Shown in pieces: positions 26,263 through 35,875 of a stretch of 64,000 nt of DNA (position 1 is its first letter; each line of letters begins with the position of its first letter). The notes beneath the pieces are model-generated. The model was not told where the DNA came from. It ran no database searches and saw only the letters and a list, made by a program, of their open reading frames with translations. The stretch lies in NCBI RefSeq assembly GCF_002846555.1, contig NZ_PJMS01000001.1, forward strand, positions 4,324,501 through 4,388,500, written 5' to 3'. Source of the DNA: Aquimarina sp. MAR_2010_214 (lineage in GTDB: Bacteria; Bacteroidota; Bacteroidia; Flavobacteriales; Flavobacteriaceae). The translations under genes were made by a program, and so were the position numbers.

Positions 26263-28449
26263 TTATCGAATTAATGAAAAATTAGAATTAAACACTTTGG
26301 GCACACCATTTTCAATATAATGTACTTTAAACCAATAATCACTTGCTGGTAACTGACTTCCTCTATATGTTCCATCCCAATTATCGTTTACACCAAGATC
26401 TTTTAAGAGTTTACCATATCTATCAAAAATTAACACTTCAGAAATGCTAACATTTTTTGTTTCTTCAATTCTCCATGAATCATGAAAACCATCTCTGTTT
26501 GGTGTAAAATACTCTGGATATCCAGAAGTCAATTCGACTTTAGTACTAAGTTCACCACACATCTTAATATCTCTGACGGTTATGGTATGTTCTGCTTTAG
26601 TAACACCATCAAAAAAATTAGATTCTTGCCAATCCCCATTATCTATTTTATACTCATATTGTCCGTTTCCGGTTACCGTAACTTCATATCTACCACTATT
26701 AGAAAATGCTCCTGATATTAATTCTGCTTTAATTTCTTCTGGTGGATACGAGTCTACAATCTTAATACCTTTGGATATAGAACATCCATTAGCTAGATTT
26801 GTTATTTCTATTGAGTAATCTCCTGAAACCTGAGGAGTAAAAGATGCATTTATTTCTCCGGGAATTTCATTTCCCATTACCGCTTGAAGGCCCGCATACC
26901 ACTGAAAAGCATATTGAGTAGTATCTAATTCTAGTTCAATATCATTTGGTAATATATTAATTAATGTTCCTTCTTGGTCCAGACATCTTGTATATTCTTC
27001 TTCTAAAGTAATTGGAGCTATGGGCAGTGCTGTAATTGTGAAAGGAACTGTAGTATAACATGTTTGTGTTGATTCTGCAATTCTAAGCCAAATCGTCTGA
27101 GGAGAAGAAATATTTTTATAATCATTAGGTGTAGCAATTACATTCTCTCTAATAGATCCCTTATAATTTTCTGCATCGTCTTTATTGAGATGATATGATA
27201 CTTTATATACCGAAGGGTTCTGACTTCCTAATACCAAAAGAGTATTGTTACTAAAATCAAAAGAAGCTATACCATCGCTTTCTGGATCACAAGATTTAAG
27301 GTCATCTGGTGAGGCTGCTATTACTGGAGGAATTGCGAATTCTATATCAACTGAATCAGATGATGTGCATAAACCAGAAACATCAATATCTACACTATAT
27401 GTTCCATCCTGTGTTACCTCTAATTGCTCTCCTCCTGCTAGTAATGTAGTTCCGTCGCCAGGTGCCAAAGGAATGCCACCTTTCATCCATACATAGATAG
27501 ATCCACTTCCAATAGTAGCAGTTAATATTATTGATTCTCCTAAACAACCAGGATTTCCTTTTGCGATAGTTCTATCATCTCCTAGATTTCCTCCAATATC
27601 AAAGCTTCCTGCTGCCAAAAACACTGCAGAATCATATTTTCCGTCTTGATTTTCTGCAATAACCAGTTTAATTGTATATCGCTCACCGACAACTACACTC
27701 CCCGAAGCTTTCAAAACTTTTGTGTAACCATTGAAATTTATTGGAGCAAGACTTCCAGGTGGAATGGTTCTATTGTAAAAATTTGGGTTTTTCGGTATAC
27801 ACTCTGAAACTTGATTGATTGTATCATCATAATCTCCATCATAATTTAGATCCACTCCTTCGTTAACCGTAGTTACTTTAATAGGAATATTTGTACCTGG
27901 TACCACTGCTAAGTTTCTTGAATTTCCTGAAGAGTCGGTAAGAATAAAAGCAAAGACATCAGAAAATGTACAAGGAAAACCTGCGGTATACTCTTCTGAT
28001 GCAAATAAAAAATCGAAACTAATAAAATCTATAGTTGGAACAAATTCAAATTGAATATAACTTGCATTAAATAAATTAGCCGTATTAGTAACCAATCCCA
28101 GATCAGCATCACCACCCCATCCTGAACTATCCCCTTCAGACAAAGCAGTTATTCCATTTGGACCAACGGCACTTCTTGCATATCCAGTACTTAAAATTAC
28201 TCCTCTATCAATCTCAAAACCAGAATTATTAGATTCAAAATAACCTATACCGTTAATTCCAAAATTGGTTCCTGTGAAAGAAGAGAAATTTTCTACCGTT
28301 GCACAAGGGCTATCTACCAAAACATCTTCTACTAATTGTGCTACAGTAAAAGAATGGTCATCAACCGTGATCTGAGCATTACCCAAAAAAGCGAATATCA
28401 AAAAAAAGAATACTACTAATTCCTGAACTACTTTTTTAATTTTACTCAT
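26263..28449 (-). CDS. Surface protein: choice-of-anchor L domain with T9SS type-B sorting tail
   Basis: A 728-residue exported protein. The signal peptide (LVVFFFLIFAFLGNAQ) is followed by a choice-of-anchor L domain (about 30-280; ASYIQFEFVPTIDFISFDFLFASEEY and GFPCTFSDVFAFIL are typical). Next come immunoglobulin/PKD-like repeats including two with CDPESDGIASFDFS and CLDQEG-type motifs. The gliding-motility-associated (CHU_C) C-terminal domain YFTPNRDGFHDSW..WDGTYRGSQLPASDYWF is the type-B T9SS sorting signal. It is secreted and probably attached at the cell surface by the type IX pathway. Role: adhesion or gliding-associated, not further resolved. Confidence 0.9.
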   Translation of the reverse strand: MSKIKKVVQELVVFFFLIFAFLGNAQITVDDHSFTVAQLVEDVLVDSPCATVENFSSFTGTNFGINGIGYFESNNSGFEIDRGVILSTGYARSAVGPNGITALSEGDSSGWGGDADLGLVTNTANLFNASYIQFEFVPTIDFISFDFLFASEEYTAGFPCTFSDVFAFILTDSSGNSRNLAVVPGTNIPIKVTTVNEGVDLNYDGDYDDTINQVSECIPKNPNFYNRTIPPGSLAPINFNGYTKVLKASGSVVVGERYTIKLVIAENQDGKYDSAVFLAAGSFDIGGNLGDDRTIAKGNPGCLGESIILTATIGSGSIYVWMKGGIPLAPGDGTTLLAGGEQLEVTQDGTYSVDIDVSGLCTSSDSVDIEFAIPPVIAASPDDLKSCDPESDGIASFDFSNNTLLVLGSQNPSVYKVSYHLNKDDAENYKGSIRENVIATPNDYKNISSPQTIWLRIAESTQTCYTTVPFTITALPIAPITLEEEYTRCLDQEGTLINILPNDIELELDTTQYAFQWYAGLQAVMGNEIPGEINASFTPQVSGDYSIEITNLANGCSISKGIKIVDSYPPEEIKAELISGAFSNSGRYEVTVTGNGQYEYKIDNGDWQESNFFDGVTKAEHTITVRDIKMCGELSTKVELTSGYPEYFTPNRDGFHDSWRIEETKNVSISEVLIFDRYGKLLKDLGVNDNWDGTYRGSQLPASDYWFKVHYIENGVPKVFNSNFSLIR

Positions 28450-28623
28450 ACAATTAAGAGGGTAATTTCTTCCGATAATCTAATTGTTTATGTTCTCTAC
28501 CCTAACAACAAGTAAAAAGACGATTACCCTATTTTTTATAAAAAAAATAAAACAAAAACACAATCATCTATTCAAGTAGAAACTACGGTTTTTTTATTTC
28601 GTAAAAATAATTATTATATCAAT

Positions 28624-29328
28624 TTATCTGACAAGTCCTTCAGCTTTTTCTTTAATGATATCTGCCACTGGTCTTCCTTCAATATTACTTTCGAGCCATG
28701 ATAAAATATCCAGGTATAAAAAAGCTCGTTTTTCATAAGGATGATCTTCATACTGTTTTAACCTTTTATGAAGCTTTCTAAACTCTTCTTTAATTTGGTG
28801 TGGATAAATATCTCCAAGGTTTTTAAGGAACTTGATCATTTCTTTTTGCACTTCATGTAAATCATCCATTTTAATCAAGAATCGATATGTTTCTTTTAAT
28901 TGGCTTTCTAAATGATAATCCATTCCCGCTTCATAATGAGCTACCAAACTTAGTACTCTGGAGAAGCACATCAAGTCTTCTCTCATCTTCAAGGATTTAT
29001 TATTAATAATTTTGGTTAGGTATTCAATACATTTTCTATGATTCGCCATTCCAAAATACAAACAGCCAATTTTATAATAAAGCACCATTATATGATGATC
29101 ATCTAAACGGTTTTTAAATTCTGAAATCCCACTAAGGATCTCTTCTACCAAATATTCTCCTTCATCAAAACTACCTTCTAAAAAATGCACATTCAATTTA
29201 TTGTTATAAATAAATTGGAAAGATAAAACCTCTATATTATCATCTTTAGGAAAAGTAAAATCAGCAATGTTATTTTCAAATTCTTGTAAAGTAGATTTTA
29301 ATTGTGTTTTATCTTTTATTAAATACAA
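28624..29328 (-). CDS. 3' half of a frameshifted TPR-like helical protein
   Basis: The second half of a single gene. When one T is removed from the run of nine at the end of the upstream half (plus strand A9, 29359-29367), the frame reads NPVFFLRGNHYLLESLYLIKDK straight into this ORF, so the M at its start is internal. The content is helical and TPR-like (LYYKIGCLYFGMANHRKCIEYL, ALL-type repeats) and ends with HPYEKRAFLYLDILSWLESNIEGRP. From memory, intact homologues of about 510 residues are common in Flavobacteriia and have no assigned function. It may be inactive, rescued by slippage on the homopolymer, or a sequencing error. Confidence 0.7.
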   Translation of the reverse strand: MYLIKDKTQLKSTLQEFENNIADFTFPKDDNIEVLSFQFIYNNKLNVHFLEGSFDEGEYLVEEILSGISEFKNRLDDHHIMVLYYKIGCLYFGMANHRKCIEYLTKIINNKSLKMREDLMCFSRVLSLVAHYEAGMDYHLESQLKETYRFLIKMDDLHEVQKEMIKFLKNLGDIYPHQIKEEFRKLHKRLKQYEDHPYEKRAFLYLDILSWLESNIEGRPVADIIKEKAEGLVR

Positions 29329-29353
29329 AGACTCTAATAAGTAATGATTTCCT

Positions 29354-30169
29354 CTAAGAAAAAAAAACAGGGTTTTGAATAATCATCTTTGGATGTTCAT
29401 AAAACAAATCCAACCATTTTTTCGAATACTTATAGCATGATAAGAAATCCTGAACAATGAAACTATACCACAGGTGAGCTTTATATAGCCAAAGTTTTTC
29501 TCTAAACCCTAACATATTCCATTCATATTTTGGTAGTTTTCCATTAAAATAATTAGTGATTTCTTGATGTTCTTTATCATTTCTCACATAACCACTTTTG
29601 AGCATTAAACCATATAGTTGAAGAGATAAATTGGATAGTCTGCTAGTCAATACATTTTTCATACTTAGCATTTTGGCTTCAACAGTTAGTTCGTCTGCTC
29701 TACTATTGATACTTCTGGTTATGTATTGTGTTTCTATAATTTTTTCGAACTCTACTATTTCATACGCGATATTATGTTCTTCATTTTCCATAGCCAGAGT
29801 TTTTGCTTTATCTAATATTTTTAAGCTTTGTTTATATAGCCCTTTATGGTATAGAATAGAAGCAAAATCTAATTGTTCTCGTATCTGTGAACGTATATTT
29901 TGATGTAAAGGACTCAATCTTAAGCTAATTAATATTTGCTTATATAAATGAGCCTTGAGGTTAGAAAATTGCTGTTTTTTTACAATTCCTTTTGAAACAA
30001 CAAAATCTTCATCCAGAGAATCATGTTTATCCAGATGATTAAAAAGAGCTAGAAATTTAGAGTCTGTGTTCACTCCTAACCGCCCTACATATACCTTAAA
30101 TTGTCGTTTTTCTGATTTAGAAAGCGATTTCACTAAAACAAACAATGGATCTTTTTGGTCATTAGTCAT
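29354..30169 (-). CDS. 5' half of a frameshifted TPR-like helical protein
   Basis: The first 271 residues of the broken gene. The start MTNDQKDPLFVLVKSLSKSEKRQFKVYVGRLG is the normal N-terminus of this Flavobacteriia family, followed by helical repeats (REQLDFASILYHKGLYKQSLKIL, KLWLYKAHLWYSFIVQDFLSCYKYSKKW). It ends prematurely in NPVFFS and a stop caused by an extra base in a T9 run (minus strand). There is no signal peptide or membrane helix, so it is cytoplasmic. It is divergent from leuA, with 207 bp between the start codons. Function unknown. Confidence 0.75.
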   Translation of the reverse strand: MTNDQKDPLFVLVKSLSKSEKRQFKVYVGRLGVNTDSKFLALFNHLDKHDSLDEDFVVSKGIVKKQQFSNLKAHLYKQILISLRLSPLHQNIRSQIREQLDFASILYHKGLYKQSLKILDKAKTLAMENEEHNIAYEIVEFEKIIETQYITRSINSRADELTVEAKMLSMKNVLTSRLSNLSLQLYGLMLKSGYVRNDKEHQEITNYFNGKLPKYEWNMLGFREKLWLYKAHLWYSFIVQDFLSCYKYSKKWLDLFYEHPKMIIQNPVFFS

Positions 30170-30376
30170 TGTATGAAAATATAATATAATTAACTGATTT
30201 AAAAATAGTTATGTTTCAATTAAAAGATTTTAGCATTGTAAAATCAGTAATCAAATACTTCCCTTTTGAATTCCCAAAATATAAATTCGTAAGAGATTAA
30301 AGAAACATCTTTTAAGAATATTTTAAAATAATGGTGTTTTAGAGAGAACACTAAAAGTCAAATTCACTATATTTCT

Positions 30377-31546
30377 ATGAGTAATAATAAAGTTCAAATA
30401 TTCGATACCACACTAAGAGACGGAGAACAGGTCCCTGGGTGTAAGTTAAATACGCAACAGAAATTAGTTATTGCAGAACAACTTGACCTTTTGGGGGTAG
30501 ACATAATTGAAGCTGGGTTCCCTGTTTCAAGTCCAGGAGATTTTGCTTCGGTAAGTGAAATCGCAAAAATCGTTAAAAATGCAACTGTATGTGGATTAAC
30601 CAGAGCTGTAGAAAAGGATATTAAAGTTGCTGCTGAAGCTTTAAGTTATGCTAAAAAACCTAGAATTCATACAGGTATAGGTACTTCTGAATCTCATATT
30701 AAATATAAATTTAATTCTACTCAGGATAAGGTAATAGAAAAAGGAGTTGCTGCGGTAAAATATGCAAAATCTTTTGTTGAGGATGTTGAGTTTTTTGCAG
30801 AAGATGCAGGGAGAACCGACAATGAATTTTTGGCTCGTGTATGCGAAGCTATGATTAAAGCCGGAGCTACTGTACTTAATATTCCTGATACCACAGGGTA
30901 TTGCTTACCAGAAGAATATGGAGCAAAAATTAAGTATCTTAAAGAGAATGTAAAAGGTATAGATAATGTTATTATTTCTTGTCACTGTCATAATGATTTA
31001 GGCCTTGCTACTGCAAATTCTATTGCAGGAGCAATCAATGGTGCTCGACAAATCGAATGTACTATTAATGGTATTGGTGAACGTGCAGGTAATACATCTC
31101 TAGAAGAAGTGGTCATGATTATGAAACAACATCCGTACCTAAATCTAAATACTGATATTGATTCTAAATTATTATACGGAACTAGCCAAATGGTATCTGA
31201 TCATATGGGTATGATGGTACAACCTAATAAAGCCATTGTTGGAGCTAATGCTTTTGCTCATAGTTCGGGAATACACCAGGATGGAGTAATTAAGAACCGG
31301 GAAACTTATGAAATTATTGACCCCGAAGAAGTTGGAGTTACAGAATCTGCTATTGTACTTACTGCCAGAAGCGGAAGAGCTGCATTAGCATATAGAGCTA
31401 AAAAAGTTGGTTATGAGTTATCAAAACTTCAATTAGATGATGTTTATTCTGAATTTTTGAAATTTGCTGATCGCAAGAAAGAAGTTATCGATGAAGACAT
31501 TCATCAAATCATGAGAAATACTAATGTAGCTACTGTAGTAGCATAA
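30377..31546 (+). CDS. leuA: 2-isopropylmalate synthase
   Basis: A 389-residue alpha-isopropylmalate synthase, the first step of leucine biosynthesis, condensing acetyl-CoA with 2-oxoisovalerate. The HMGL-like TIM barrel is visible: [13 protein letters not shown] (metal-binding Asp and catalytic Arg), [37 protein letters not shown] with metal-binding histidines, and [17 protein letters not shown]. It has the short form, with only part of the C-terminal region and no full LeuA allosteric dimer domain after position 389, so leucine feedback control may be weak (inference). It is the first gene of leuACDB. A hairpin separates it from leuC. Confidence 0.93.
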   Translation: MSNNKVQIFDTTLRDGEQVPGCKLNTQQKLVIAEQLDLLGVDIIEAGFPVSSPGDFASVSEIAKIVKNATVCGLTRAVEKDIKVAAEALSYAKKPRIHTGIGTSESHIKYKFNSTQDKVIEKGVAAVKYAKSFVEDVEFFAEDAGRTDNEFLARVCEAMIKAGATVLNIPDTTGYCLPEEYGAKIKYLKENVKGIDNVIISCHCHNDLGLATANSIAGAINGARQIECTINGIGERAGNTSLEEVVMIMKQHPYLNLNTDIDSKLLYGTSQMVSDHMGMMVQPNKAIVGANAFAHSSGIHQDGVIKNRETYEIIDPEEVGVTESAIVLTARSGRAALAYRAKKVGYELSKLQLDDVYSEFLKFADRKKEVIDEDIHQIMRNTNVATVVA

Positions 31547-31559
31547 AATAATACTAAAA

Positions 31560-31594
31560 ACCTACAAAAGCTTTAGTTCTTTTGTAGGTATTTT
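31560..31594 (+). terminator. Terminator-like hairpin between leuA and leuC
   Basis: ACCTACAAAAG (31560-31570) and CTTTTGTAGGT (31579-31589) form an 11-bp perfect stem with an 8-nt loop, followed by ATTTTAT. It sits 14 bp after the leuA stop and inside the leu operon, so it may lower leuC expression relative to leuA. Confidence 0.6.
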
Positions 31595-31602
31595 ATATAC
31601 AT

Positions 31603-32985
31603 ATGAAGAAAACTTTATTTGACAAAGTATGGGATGCACATGTAGTCAAAGAGATACAAGACGGTCCACAAATATTATATATTGACAAACATCTAATCCA
31701 TGAAGTTACTAGTCCACAAGCATTTGGAGAATTAGAACAACGTGGTATTCCTGTTTTCAGGCCTGATCAGATTGTAGCTACAGCTGATCATAACACTCCT
31801 ACAGAGGATCAACATCTTCCTGTCAAAGATGCATTATCCAGAAATCAACTCGAACAGCTTACCAAAAACTGTAAGAAAAATGAAATTACACTATATGGTC
31901 TTGGCCATAAATACAATGGTATTGTTCATGTAATGGCACCAGAGTTAGGCATAACACAACCAGGAATGACTATGGTTTGTGGTGATAGTCATACTTCTAC
32001 CCACGGTGCTTTTGGAACCATCGCTTTTGGTATAGGAACCAGTCAGGTAGCACAAGTATTTGCTAGTCAGTGTTTACTGCTTCAAAAACCTAAAAGCCTT
32101 AGAGTAAATGTAAATGGGCAATTAAAACCGGGAGTATTACCCAAAGATGTGATCTTATATGTGATTGCAAAACTAGGTACTAATGCTGGTACCGGATATT
32201 TTTGCGAATACGCTGGAAATGTATTTGAAGATATGTCGATGGAAGGTAGAATGACCGTCTGTAATATGAGTATCGAAATGGGGGCTCGTGGAGGAATGAT
32301 TGCTCCAGATGAAACTACTTTTGAATATATCAAAGGAAAAGAATTTGCTCCTACAGGTGATGAGTTTGGTAAAAAAGTTGCCTACTGGAAAACATTACCT
32401 ACAGATAATGATGCTGTATTTGACAAAGAATACCATTTTGATGCAGCAGATATCGAACCCATGATTACGTATGGTACTAATCCCGGAATGGGAATCAAAA
32501 TCTCAGAAAATATACCTGTAGAAAATAATGCTTCATTCGAAAAATCATTAGCATATATGAATTTTGAGAAAGGGCAATCTCTTGTGGATAAAGAAATTAA
32601 TTATGTTTTTATAGGAAGTTGTACCAATAGTAGAATTGAAGATTTTAGAATTGCAGCAGACTATATTAAAGGTAAGAAAAAAGCAAACAATGTAACTGCT
32701 TGGTTTGTTCCTGGATCACAACTCGTAGCACAGCAGATTGTTGAAGAAGGATTAAAAGATGTTTTTGAAAATGCAGGATTCAAATTACGACAACCAGGAT
32801 GCTCTGCCTGCCTTGCAATGAACGATGATAAAATTCCTGAAGGAGAGTATTGCGTATCTACTTCTAATCGTAATTTCGAAGGACGACAAGGACAAGGTGC
32901 AAGAACAATTTTAGCAAGCCCTCTGGTTGCTGCAGCAACAGCTATAGAAGGAAAAATTATTGATATTACTAAACAACTAAATTGA
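31603..32985 (+). CDS. leuC: 3-isopropylmalate dehydratase large subunit
   Basis: A 460-residue aconitase-family subunit that with LeuD isomerises 2- to 3-isopropylmalate in leucine synthesis, carrying a [4Fe-4S] cluster. The cluster ligands are in [14 protein letters not shown] and [14 protein letters not shown]. Other family signatures are [25 protein letters not shown] and [12 protein letters not shown]. Length matches bacterial LeuC. Its stop (AATTGA) lies 2 bp before the leuD start codon, indicating coupling. It follows the hairpin in the leuA-leuC gap. Confidence 0.97.
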   Translation: MKKTLFDKVWDAHVVKEIQDGPQILYIDKHLIHEVTSPQAFGELEQRGIPVFRPDQIVATADHNTPTEDQHLPVKDALSRNQLEQLTKNCKKNEITLYGLGHKYNGIVHVMAPELGITQPGMTMVCGDSHTSTHGAFGTIAFGIGTSQVAQVFASQCLLLQKPKSLRVNVNGQLKPGVLPKDVILYVIAKLGTNAGTGYFCEYAGNVFEDMSMEGRMTVCNMSIEMGARGGMIAPDETTFEYIKGKEFAPTGDEFGKKVAYWKTLPTDNDAVFDKEYHFDAADIEPMITYGTNPGMGIKISENIPVENNASFEKSLAYMNFEKGQSLVDKEINYVFIGSCTNSRIEDFRIAADYIKGKKKANNVTAWFVPGSQLVAQQIVEEGLKDVFENAGFKLRQPGCSACLAMNDDKIPEGEYCVSTSNRNFEGRQGQGARTILASPLVAAATAIEGKIIDITKQLN

Positions 32986-32987
32986 TT

Positions 32988-33575
32988 ATGGATAAGTTTA
33001 TCAAACTAACATCCTCTGCTATACCACTATCTATAGAAAATGTAGATACCGATCAAATCATCCCTGCACGGTTTTTAAAAGCTACTAGTCGTGATGGATT
33101 TGGAGAAAATTTATTTAGAGATTGGCGTTTTCATAAAGATGGAAGTCTAAATCAGGATTTTGTATTAAATGACACTACTTATAAAGGTAAAATATTAGTA
33201 GCAGGAGATAATTTTGGGTGTGGTTCTAGTAGAGAACATGCAGCATGGGCAATCAATGACTATGGTTTTAAAGTAGTCGTATCCAGTTTCTTTGCTGATA
33301 TTTTTAAAGGAAATGCACTTAATAATGGAGTATTACCCATTCAAGTAACTCCCGAATATCTACAGGAATTATTTAGTGAAATCAAAAATGATGCTAATAC
33401 ACAAATTGAAGTAGATCTTGAAGTACAAAAAATTACTATTCTCACTACTAGTTCTTCTTCATCTTTTGAAATTAACTCATATAAGAAAACCTGTTTGATG
33501 AATGGATATGATGATATTGATTTTTTAATCAATAATAAAGAAGCTATAGAAGAATTTGAAAACGAAAGAATATAA
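32988..33575 (+). CDS. leuD: 3-isopropylmalate dehydratase small subunit
   Basis: A 195-residue small subunit of isopropylmalate isomerase. It opens with [31 protein letters not shown], which matches the usual LeuD N-terminus, so the ATG at 32988 is preferred over upstream in-frame codons (TTG at 32982). The substrate loop [26 protein letters not shown] is intact. Normal length. It is part of leuACDB; leuB begins 100 bp later after a REP-like repeat arm. Confidence 0.95.
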   Translation: MDKFIKLTSSAIPLSIENVDTDQIIPARFLKATSRDGFGENLFRDWRFHKDGSLNQDFVLNDTTYKGKILVAGDNFGCGSSREHAAWAINDYGFKVVVSSFFADIFKGNALNNGVLPIQVTPEYLQELFSEIKNDANTQIEVDLEVQKITILTTSSSSSFEINSYKKTCLMNGYDDIDFLINNKEAIEEFENERI

Positions 33576-33588
33576 CTAAATAGAATTG

Positions 33589-33610
33589 TCAGATTGAGCC
33601 TGTCGAAGTC
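33589..33610. repeat. REP-like element arm, copy 2
   Basis: TCAGATTGAGCCTGTCGAAG is the same family as the element at 12084. A degenerate partner (CTTCGATCTCGGT) lies about 40 bp downstream at 33641. It lies between leuD and leuB. Confidence 0.6.
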
Positions 33611-33675
33611 TAAACAAATTACAATCAAAAACAGAAAACACTTCGATCTCGGTATGGTAAAAAGAGAATAAACTT

Positions 33676-34791
33676 ATGAAATTAGATATCGCAGTATTAT
33701 CAGGAGACGGTATTGGCCCAGAAGTAACCACTCAGGCTATAAAAGCATTAGAGGCAATTGCTCATAACTTTGATCACTCCTTTATGTTTAAAGAAGGATT
33801 AGTTGGTGCTATTGCAATCGATAAAACCGGAAACCCATTACCCGATGAAACATTAGAGCTTTGCGTTAATACAGACGCTGTATTGTTTGGTGCCATAGGT
33901 GCTCCAAAATATGATAATGATCCCAGTGCTCCAGTTCGTCCTGAGCAAGGACTGTTAAAATTACGAAAAGAACTTGGACTTTATGCAAATATTCGCCCTG
34001 TAAAAGCCTATTCTACCCTAATCGATAAATCTCCTCTTAAACGTGAGATTATTGAAGGAACTGATATTTCTATCTATCGCGAGTTAACAGGTGGTATCTA
34101 TTTTGGAAAAAAAGAATTAAGTGATGACGGTAATGTTGCTTCTGATCTTTGTGAGTACTCTAGAGAAGAAATTGAGCGTATTACGCATCTGGCATTTAAA
34201 GCCGCTCAAAAACGTAGAAAAAAGCTTACCCTGGTAGACAAAGCCAATGTATTAGAATCATCACGCTTATGGAGAAAAGTAGTTACTGAAATCGCTAAAG
34301 ATTATAGTGATGTAACTCTAGACTTTTTATTTGTTGATAATGCTGCTATGCAAATGATACTGAACCCTAGTCAATTTGATGTAATTCTTACCGAAAATAT
34401 GTTTGGAGATATTATTTCAGACGAGGCTAGTGTTATTGGTGGGTCTATTGGTCTTTTAGCCTCTGCTTCTGTCGGAAATACGTGTTGTATGTTTGAACCC
34501 ATACATGGATCTTTTCCGCAAGCTACAGGAAAAGGAATTGCCAATCCAATTGCTGCAATACTATCTGCTGCTATGCTACTAGAGCATTTTAATTTATTGG
34601 GAGAAGCCAACGCGATTAGAGATGCAGTAGAAAAGGCGTTAGAATTAGATATCACTACTCCTGATTTAAACTCTAATAATCCACTTACAACAGAAAAAGT
34701 AGGAGATTTTATTGCAGATTACATATTAAATCCAGAGGACTCTAACATCAATTTTGAGAATATACACGTAGGACAATCTACGATTATATAA
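33676..34791 (+). CDS. leuB: 3-isopropylmalate dehydrogenase
   Basis: A 371-residue NAD-dependent 3-isopropylmalate dehydrogenase, the third step of leucine synthesis. The nucleotide-binding start LDIAVLSGDGIGPEV, the substrate arginines in LLKLRKELGLYANIRPV, the Tyr-containing RELTGGIYFG, the catalytic lysine region LTLVDKANVL, VDNAAMQMILNP with metal aspartates and NMFGDIISDEAS, and GSFPQATGKGIANP are all present. Full length. It ends leuACDB, and a strong terminator follows 22 bp after the stop. Confidence 0.97.
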   Translation: MKLDIAVLSGDGIGPEVTTQAIKALEAIAHNFDHSFMFKEGLVGAIAIDKTGNPLPDETLELCVNTDAVLFGAIGAPKYDNDPSAPVRPEQGLLKLRKELGLYANIRPVKAYSTLIDKSPLKREIIEGTDISIYRELTGGIYFGKKELSDDGNVASDLCEYSREEIERITHLAFKAAQKRRKKLTLVDKANVLESSRLWRKVVTEIAKDYSDVTLDFLFVDNAAMQMILNPSQFDVILTENMFGDIISDEASVIGGSIGLLASASVGNTCCMFEPIHGSFPQATGKGIANPIAAILSAAMLLEHFNLLGEANAIRDAVEKALELDITTPDLNSNNPLTTEKVGDFIADYILNPEDSNINFENIHVGQSTII

Positions 34792-34813
34792 TTTTTTATA
34801 ATGTTTTTGTTTT

Positions 34814-34849
34814 AAAAGCAATCAAAGAGGTGTCTTTGGTTGCTTTTTT
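34814..34849 (+). terminator. Terminator of the leu operon
   Basis: AAAAGCAATCAAAGA pairs with TCTTTGGTTGCTTTT (one G.U pair) around a GGTG loop, followed by a run of T. It is 22 bp after the leuB stop. Confidence 0.85.
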
Positions 34850-34885
34850 GTATTTTACAGAACAATACATCTTTAAATAACTTCG

Positions 34886-35731
34886 ATGCGCATTAGAAAT
34901 TTTATATTATTATTTTTTATAATCACATATCATGCAAATGCTCAGCAAATCACATGTTCTGCAAAAGACAAAGAAATTTTCACAACCAAAATAGCTCAAC
35001 TTAAAAAAGAATACACTCCAAAAACCAATTTTGGAGAAACTATAGTGTTTGTTGGAAAAACTTTCTTAGGCACTCCTTATGTAGCTAAAACTCTAGAGAT
35101 AGGTACAGAAGAATCTTTGGTAATTAACCTACAAGGTTTGGATTGCACTACGTTTGTAGAAAATGTACTGGTTTTAAGCCTAATGCTTAAAAATGACAAA
35201 GATGATTTTGATGCCTATACTGCATACCTAGAGAAAATACGATACAAAAACGGAAAATTGGATGGCTATGCATCACGATTGCATTATTTTTCTGAATGGA
35301 TAACCGACAATGAACAAAAGGGTATTTTAAAAAATATCACCGGAAATATTGGTGGTGTAGAAATAGAGAAAGACATAAATTTTATGACTACCCATCGAGA
35401 ACTTTATCCATTTCTAAAAGATGATAAAAACTTTGAAGGCATACAACAATCAGAAGCTAATATTGATCAATCTTCTATATGCTTTTTGCCGAAAGATCAA
35501 ATTGAAGAAAATGAAACTTCAATACTATCAGGTGATATTATAGCATTAACAACATCAATCAAAGGATTAGATATCACACATACAGGAATTGCCATACGTA
35601 AAGAAGATGGGCGAATTCATTTATTACATGCTTCTTCAAAGGGCCAGGTAGAGATCTCTACGTTGCCTTTGGTTGATTATCTTAAAAAGATAAAAAATAA
35701 TACCGGGATTATTGTTAATCGGGTGCTGTGA
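34886..35731 (+). CDS. DUF1460 N-acetylmuramoyl-L-alanine amidase-like protein
   Basis: A 281-residue secreted protein with a signal peptide ending HANAQ. The mature part is the DUF1460 domain, an NlpC/P60-like papain fold that acts on peptidoglycan peptides. The catalytic cysteine lies in LQGLDCTTFVENV (Cys87) and the histidine in LDITHTGIAIRKEDGRIHLLHASS. LGTPYVAKTLE before the Cys also fits. It likely cleaves or recycles cell-wall fragments in the periplasm. It is a single gene after the leu operon terminator. Confidence 0.85.
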   Translation: MRIRNFILLFFIITYHANAQQITCSAKDKEIFTTKIAQLKKEYTPKTNFGETIVFVGKTFLGTPYVAKTLEIGTEESLVINLQGLDCTTFVENVLVLSLMLKNDKDDFDAYTAYLEKIRYKNGKLDGYASRLHYFSEWITDNEQKGILKNITGNIGGVEIEKDINFMTTHRELYPFLKDDKNFEGIQQSEANIDQSSICFLPKDQIEENETSILSGDIIALTTSIKGLDITHTGIAIRKEDGRIHLLHASSKGQVEISTLPLVDYLKKIKNNTGIIVNRVL

Positions 35732-35755
35732 TTTTTTTATTAAATTATATTGAAT

Positions 35756-35775
35756 GTCAGATTGAGCTTGTCGAA
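35756..35775. repeat. REP-like element arm, copy 3
   Basis: GTCAGATTGAGCTTGTCGAA, 25 bp after the DUF1460 stop. It belongs to the same sequence family as the copies at 12084 and 33589. Confidence 0.6.
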
Positions 35776-35875
35776 ATCTTTCTAAAAATCAAAAGTTATA
35801 TTTAACTTAACATCAAACTATTAATCTTGTATACCTTAACTCAAATCGCTAATTTAGTAGTGCTAAAAAAAGAAG

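Noticed and set aside
30211..30300. 29-codon frame upstream of leuA as a leucine leader peptide
   Set aside because: It contains a single leucine and no leucine codon run, and no alternative hairpins or terminator were seen before leuA.
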